Source of the DNA: Thalassiosira profunda
Taxonomy: Eukaryota > Bacillariophyta > Thalassiosirophyceae > Thalassiosirales > Thalassiosiraceae
DNA length: 10,020 nucleotides
Assembly (NCBI GenBank): GCA_036939355.1
Contig: JALLAP010002852.1
Coordinates: forward strand, 1-10,020
Reading direction: 5' to 3'
The translations under genes were made by a program, and so were the position numbers. The notes beneath the pieces are model-generated. The model had not been told where the DNA came from and searched no databases. It saw nothing but the letters and a program-made list of their open reading frames with translations. Below, piece by piece: positions 6,534 to 10,020 of the stretch. Position 1 is the stretch's first letter; every line of letters begins with the position of its first letter.

Positions 6534-7802
6534 TTAGATTTTGATAAGCCTGCGGTAATCGGCCTCTGACAGCGGACCAACGACGATTTTGAAGGGAGAA
6601 TCTTCCTCTTCGCTCCAGAAGTCAGCATACTCCTCGCTGTCGATTTCGGGATCTTCATCGATCCACGTCGTTGCGCAGCAGGCCCCGCGTCGGTTCGTCC
6701 ACCTCCAGCCCACGCACTCGCCGCATGTCACAATTTCGAGTACGAACGGTGGTTCATCGAACGATGAACGGCGATCTCCCGGATACCGATCAATAGAATC
6801 CCCGGCTAGGGTCCAGCCGTAGTCTTCGTCGATGACTGTCCCGTTGCGCAGTTTGAGACGGCAGAGCACATTCATCAATTCCGGTGCATCCCGAACACGA
6901 GCAAGTGGATGCAGGCTGCTGCCGTAGACACTGGTCGGAAGCTGCAACCATTGCAGCGCAGGAAAATCTGACTCCCTGATTAGGCGAATGTCGCCGCTTA
7001 TTGATTCTCGATCAATGCACAACTTCTCCAGCAACGGAAAGTCGGCCAGATCCATCAATTCACCACGGACTCCAGGGCAGTTGGTAAAGATGACAATTCT
7101 CAGTGTATCTCTCAGGGCCCTAAGACTCGCGGTGCTGCCCCGAAGAAAGGGGATGCCGACACAGTGCAATTCCCTCAGCGAGGGGAGACCGGACAGCATC
7201 TCCAGGTCGAGCTTCAACCCCATACCATTAATGATGGACAAATGTTGCAGGTGGGGAAAGCCAAATAAGCGCGGGTAGCGACCGTTCAACTGAACCTCAT
7301 TGAGGAGGAGGCTGCGCAGATGGGTGAAATTCGCCACAAGGTCAATCCGATGGACTGGGCGATCTAGCCGCACTAACGGAGCCGGCTCCGGATCCTGTCC
7401 ATCCACAAATCTCATCTCCCTGTGGATGCGTCCATCGAAACAAAGTTGCTGCACAAGGGGTAGAGCCCGTGCTAGCCCCGGCAGCGCCTCGAATCTCCTC
7501 CAAGAACGAACGGAATATTCAGGGGAGCTTCCGGCAGTTACAAATGGAACGGGGGTGATGGCGGCCGCCTCCCGGAAGGTCCGGCACACGCGAGCACGCA
7601 GGATGTCCTCCCAGCTCAGATATCCGAGAATTGCGGCGATCGCGTCAACACTCAGCGATCCGAACGTGGCGGCGCTCACTGACAACGCCAAGCGAGTTGA
7701 GTGCGATGTGAAATTTTGCGAGTGCTGCTCTGGCGTCGAGTTCGACTGAAATCTATGAAATGCCTCCAGCCTCCAACGATTCAATTGATCGCGCGAGCCC
7801 AT
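6534..7802 (-). CDS. F-box/leucine-rich-repeat protein, 422 aa
   Basis: The start is ATG at 7802 in good context (AAAGATGGGC), and the frame runs intronless to the stop at 6534. Residues 47-80 form an F-box (FGSLSVDAIAAILGYLSWEDILRARVCRTFREAA), the surface that binds SKP1 in SCF ubiquitin ligases. Residues about 155-315 are irregular leucine-rich repeats (LRSLLLNEVQL, LQHLSIING, LRELHCVGI, LEKLCIDRE, LQWLQLPT), a likely substrate-binding arc. The C-terminus holds a cysteine cluster (C360, C363, C375, C376) and then an acidic stretch (IDEDPEIDSEEYADFWSEEED). This architecture recalls a large F-box/LRR family I associate with centric diatoms, from memory. The substrate is unknown. The gene diverges from the P450, with which it shares 414 bases of upstream DNA. 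Confidence 0.85.
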   Translation of the reverse strand: MGSRDQLNRWRLEAFHRFQSNSTPEQHSQNFTSHSTRLALSVSAATFGSLSVDAIAAILGYLSWEDILRARVCRTFREAAAITPVPFVTAGSSPEYSVRSWRRFEALPGLARALPLVQQLCFDGRIHREMRFVDGQDPEPAPLVRLDRPVHRIDLVANFTHLRSLLLNEVQLNGRYPRLFGFPHLQHLSIINGMGLKLDLEMLSGLPSLRELHCVGIPFLRGSTASLRALRDTLRIVIFTNCPGVRGELMDLADFPLLEKLCIDRESISGDIRLIRESDFPALQWLQLPTSVYGSSLHPLARVRDAPELMNVLCRLKLRNGTVIDEDYGWTLAGDSIDRYPGDRRSSFDEPPFVLEIVTCGECVGWRWTNRRGACCATTWIDEDPEIDSEEYADFWSEEEDSPFKIVVGPLSEADYRRLIKI

Positions 7803-8216
7803 CTTTGGCTTTGGGGGCGCTATTGTACAATAGGGGCAACGTTGCGACGGCTGAAGCTATCTGTGACGGTGGACCAACGTGAAACTGAAACGAAGACGAA
7901 GACTGACCGACATCTCGAATCTGCTGAAACCTAATAATAGGGTGTTTGCCCGGATAGATAGATCTTCTCACTTTGCTAATTGGTAGCATATGACAAGACA
8001 TTTGGGGTATTAATCTAGAAAATATCTATAGCCTTTAGGACTAAACGGTCTAAAGAAATCAAAGGGTCGTCTCGTCGACCTGTCGGCGAGTGCTCGACGT
8101 CGACGCGCCTGCTCCTCGCTCGAGAGATGGCGTGTTACTGCGTTTTAGGCCGCCAGTTGGACCATCATGGCGGATTCCTCCATCCTTGACCAACCGATGC
8201 TGCCAGTTGTACCATC
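7803..8216. promoter_or_regulatory. Divergent promoter between the F-box and P450 genes
   Basis: Both promoters should lie in these 414 bases. Next to the F-box start are two perfect palindromes two bases apart (7820-7833 and 7836-7845). Nearer the P450 is a palindromic TCGACGTCGA at 8094-8103 with a GACGTC core, the type of site bZIP proteins bind, in a block rich in GTCGAC. A 40-base imperfect repeat (8152-8191 and 8202-8241) runs into the P450 coding start. A small inverted repeat CTTTAG...CTAAAG lies at about 8034-8056. No TATA box is clear. Confidence 0.55.
7820..7845. repeat. Twin perfect palindromes upstream of the F-box gene
   Basis: CTATTGTACAATAG (7820-7833) and GCAACGTTGC (7836-7845) are each identical to their reverse complement and are separated by GG. 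They begin 17 bases upstream of the F-box start codon on the minus strand. They could be binding sites for dimeric regulators or hairpins in a short leader; which one is not decidable here. Confidence 0.7.
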
Positions 8217-8241
8217 ATGATGGGTTTCTCCATCATTGACC
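8152..8241 (+). repeat. Imperfect tandem duplication spanning the P450 start codon
   Basis: Copy 1 is 8152-8191 and copy 2 is 8202-8241. They match at 34 of 40 bases with an offset of 50 and no gaps. Both begin GCCAGTTG and contain ACCATCATG, so the start codon and its context are duplicated. Because 50 is not a multiple of three, the two ATGs are in different frames. Confidence 0.85.
8167..8220 (+). CDS. 17-codon upstream ORF overlapping the P450 start
   Basis: The ATG of repeat copy 1 at 8167 opens a short frame encoding MADSSILDQPMLPVVPS, with TGA at 8218-8220. This stop overlaps the P450 start codon at 8217 as ATGA. The first residues resemble the P450 N-terminus because the DNA was duplicated. 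If it lies in the mRNA, ribosomes that translate it would end exactly at the P450 start, which would allow reinitiation or reduce P450 output. It is probably regulatory rather than a functional peptide, and expression is unproven. Confidence 0.4.
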   Translation: MADSSILDQPMLPVVPS

Positions 8242-9414
8242 TCATCGCAGACGCCTTCACCGACTGCTCCGCGGAGCAACTCGCCATCGCGTCCGCCATC
8301 CTCTTCGTTGCGATATTGTATCACGTGTCAAAGCCCCTGCCCGTGCCATCAGATTTGCCCGGGCCTACGCGATATCCCTGGATAGGGTATCTCGGGCACT
8401 GCATCAAGCATTGGCACGAATGGCCGACGGAAACGACTCGCCTGGCGAAACTTTACAAACGCACGTGGGGCGGACCACTGCCAAACTTTGGAGGGCTGCC
8501 GGGCGCGTACTTTTATATTCACGAGGAGAGAAATCTGCGGCATATATTGAAGGACAGCTTCGACAACTATGAAAAGGGAGACATGTGGCAGCACTGCTTG
8601 GGGGAGATGCTCGGCAGAGGGATATTTGCAGTCGACGGGGAGATGTGGGTCGTCCATCGCAAGCTCATGAGCAACATGTTCTCGCGCAATCTACTGAGGC
8701 ACTCGGCGAAGGTGACNCTCTTGGTCTCGACCTTTTGAGCAGATTCATCGAACATGGCAAGAAGACGAATCAGCAATTCACCAATACCGATCTGCGAGAT
8801 GTAATCATGAACGTGATGCTTGCCGGCCGGGATACCACTGCGTGTGCGCTCTCCTGGACATTTTTCGAGCTGACGAGGCATCCAGAGGTCGTCGAGAAAT
8901 CGTTGACGAAGTCGAATCGGTGTGCGGCGTCGGCGAAGAGGCGGAGTACACTTATGATACAATGGCAAAGCTCGAGTACACGCACTGCGTCGCAATGGAA
9001 GTCCTCAGATTGCATCCATCTGTCACAAACGACCCGCGGTTTGCAGTAAAGGACGATGTTCTGCCCGACGGAACGCAAATACCGGCGGGTGCGGGAATGG
9101 ATCTTTGCTTTTATGCTATGGGTCGAAAAGAGGATATTTGGGGAGACGATGCACTGCAATTCCGACCGGAGAGGTTCTTGGACGGGAAAGAGCCGAGCCC
9201 GTTCGTGTATCCTGTATTCAACGCGGGACCTCGCATGTGCCTCGGCAAACCTCTCGCGCTGATGAACATGAAATTGGGCATGGCCATCCTTCTCACATCC
9301 AAGTTTCAATTCGAGGATCATATCGGCCATTCCGGAGAGTATCTGTGGACGCTCGTCGAATCCATGAAAGGTGGCTTCCGAGTGAACGTCCGGAGAAAGA
9401 CGTGCGTGAAATAG
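8217..9414 (+). CDS. Cytochrome P450, CYP86-clan-like; interrupted by a gap and a frameshift
   Basis: The reading passes through three frames. Segment 1 (8217-8716) has a membrane anchor (IASAILFVAILYHVSK), a LPGP hinge and the helix-C W-x3-R (WVVHR). Segment 2 (8718 to about 8896) has DLLSRF and the helix-I AGRDTT. Segment 3 (about 8900-9414) has ExxR (EVLR), FRPERF and the heme loop FNAGPRMCLG with its Cys ligand. All core motifs are present, but about 58 residues lie between WVVHR and AGRDTT, where P450s have well over 150. The single N at 8717 sits at this spot, so an unsequenced stretch was probably closed up. A second break near 8897-8899 looks like one lost A. AGRDTTACALSW and FNAGPR fit the CYP86 clan of fatty-acid hydroxylases, ER-bound monooxygenases; the substrate here is inferred. 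A true pseudogene is possible but less likely. Confidence 0.85.
8717..8717. other. Assembly gap marked by a single N
   Basis: The only ambiguous base in the window lies exactly where roughly 100 or more P450 residues are missing and the reading frame changes. It most likely marks a scaffold join of unknown size instead of one uncertain base. Confidence 0.75.
8897..8899 (+). other. Probable one-base deletion in an A run (P450 frameshift)
   Basis: Before this AAA the frame reads HPEVVEK; after it, the frame one step over reads IVDEVESVCG, the expected continuation of helix J in a P450. One additional A would make the reading continuous. This is typical of a homopolymer sequencing error, though a real mutation cannot be excluded. 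Confidence 0.7.
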
Positions 9415-9935
9415 TGGCACCTATTTAGGTAGTACATGGACTGACATGTAAATCTCTTTCTGATTTTCTCCATGTGGTACGTACTCTGTTCTCAAATAGC
9501 AAGTGCCCAGAGGAGGGCACTCCCACTGCTGTGGAGAGGTCCCGCGCTGCTCTTGTGGGTTGTGGGGGGCCTCTCAGTTTCTAGTGCTCCCCCTGAATCC
9601 GGAAAAAAAGATACTCTACCTAACTTCTCCCAGGTTAGGAGTTTCGAGAAGATATCCTAGCAGGTTTCTCAAAAGGATCAGTATTATGTATGCCTTGGGT
9701 TTATGTTTGCTCAGAGAGAAGAATAATAGAGTTACCCTGTGGCAGTACTGATTCCTTCGTGGGGCGGCTCAATCCAAAATCTGTCGGAACCGCCTTCTTT
9801 GCAAAAGGGCAGTGATGAAAAATCTGCGCGGCTGCCCTCCTTCTCATAAACCGAGTGCACCCCATGGCGTGCTGAGCCGACGACTCCCCGCCCCTCCAGC
9901 CCCACCCAACCGATCACCACGCTATTTAATCCGCC
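9415..9935. other. Intergenic region: P450 3' end and upstream of the myosin-like gene
   Basis: No protein gene is credible in these 521 bases; a 91-codon minus-strand frame overlapping the next gene's start has no recognisable features. The region contains two stem-loops (9502-9521 and 9534-9575), a short inverted repeat CCTAAC...GTTAGG near 9619-9639, and a TATTTAA run at 9923-9929 that is too close to the start codon (7 bases) to be a usual TATA box. No tRNA was found. Confidence 0.55.
9502..9575 (+). other. Pair of adjacent stem-loops
   Basis: AGTGCCC (9502-9508) pairs with GGGCACT (9515-9521) around a six-base loop. GAGAGGTCCC (9534-9543) pairs with GGGGCCTCTC (9566-9575) over ten pairs including one G-T wobble. 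The elements lie about 90 bases past the P450 stop. They may belong to the P450 3' UTR, to an RNA gene I do not recognise, or arise by chance in GC-rich DNA. Confidence 0.4.
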
Positions 9936-10020
9936 ATGGAGAAGGGACAGCCCGTGTGGCTCCGGTCCACCGCCTCGCGGTGGGGATGGGTCCCCGCGTT
10001 GGTCCACAACCGCGAGGAGG
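9936..10020 (+). CDS. Probable myosin heavy chain, N-terminal 28 codons (partial)
   Basis: An ATG in strong context (CCGCCATGGAG) opens a frame that runs off the right edge. The peptide, MEKGQPVWLRS followed by WGWVPALVHNREE, resembles the start of the SH3-like N-terminal domain of myosin heads, where a short lead is followed by VW, a basic/polar stretch, and W-x-PA-x-V. Myosins are actin-based motors. Only 28 residues are visible, so the call rests on that pattern; another SH3-like or Tudor-like domain protein is possible. The upstream 500 bases should hold its promoter. Confidence 0.5.
   Translation, partial: MEKGQPVWLRSTASRWGWVPALVHNREE

Noticed and set aside
9805..9880. Possible C/D snoRNA: GTGATGA near 9811 and CTGA near 9870 with short flanking GGC/GCC.
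   Set aside because: The terminal stem is too short, no internal D'/C' boxes are clear, and such short boxes occur often by chance.
9923..9929. TATTTAA as a TATA box for the myosin-like gene.
   Set aside because: It ends only seven bases before the start codon, leaving no room for a usual leader.
9732..10007. 91-codon open frame on the minus strand.
   Set aside because: Composition is Gly/Pro/Arg-rich without any domain, and it overlaps the better supported myosin-like start on the other strand.

Overview
The window looks like nuclear DNA from a unicellular eukaryote, most likely a stramenopile and probably a diatom. Genes are monocistronic, intron-poor and on both strands. The proteins are eukaryotic types (bZIP factor, F-box/LRR protein, SPRY protein, ER cytochrome P450, a probable myosin), and several resemble families I associate with centric diatoms such as Thalassiosira. 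The organism assignment is inference from protein style; no organelle, plasmid or bacterial signal is present.

Layout, left to right: (1) the last 62 codons of a ribulose-phosphate 3-epimerase, + strand, 1-191; (2) a long intergenic stretch; (3) a 783-residue SPRY-domain protein, +, 1026-3377; (4) a convergent 3' region; (5) a bZIP transcription factor on the - strand, start at 4975, with a probable second exon ending at 3696; (6) a divergent, GC-rich promoter/leader region; (7) a membrane-anchored cyclophilin-like protein, +, 5543-6334; (8) a short convergent region holding a perfect palindrome; (9) an F-box/LRR protein on the - strand, 7802-6534; (10) a divergent promoter with two palindromes and a 50-bp-offset tandem duplication; (11) a CYP86-clan-like cytochrome P450, +, 8217-9414, broken by a single N that hides about 100 or more missing codons and by a one-base frameshift; (12) a non-coding stretch with stem-loops; (13) the first 28 codons of a probable myosin heavy chain, +, from 9936.

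The genes do not form an operon or an obvious pathway. They are ordinary independent genes in convergent and divergent pairs. I found no mobile element, CRISPR array, tRNA or rRNA, and no convincing new multi-gene system. The most useful observations are the duplicated P450 start region, which creates a short upstream ORF whose stop overlaps the P450 start codon; the paired palindromes just upstream of the F-box gene; the two breaks in the P450, which look like assembly or sequencing errors; and the unusual domain features of the bZIP, cyclophilin-like and SPRY proteins.
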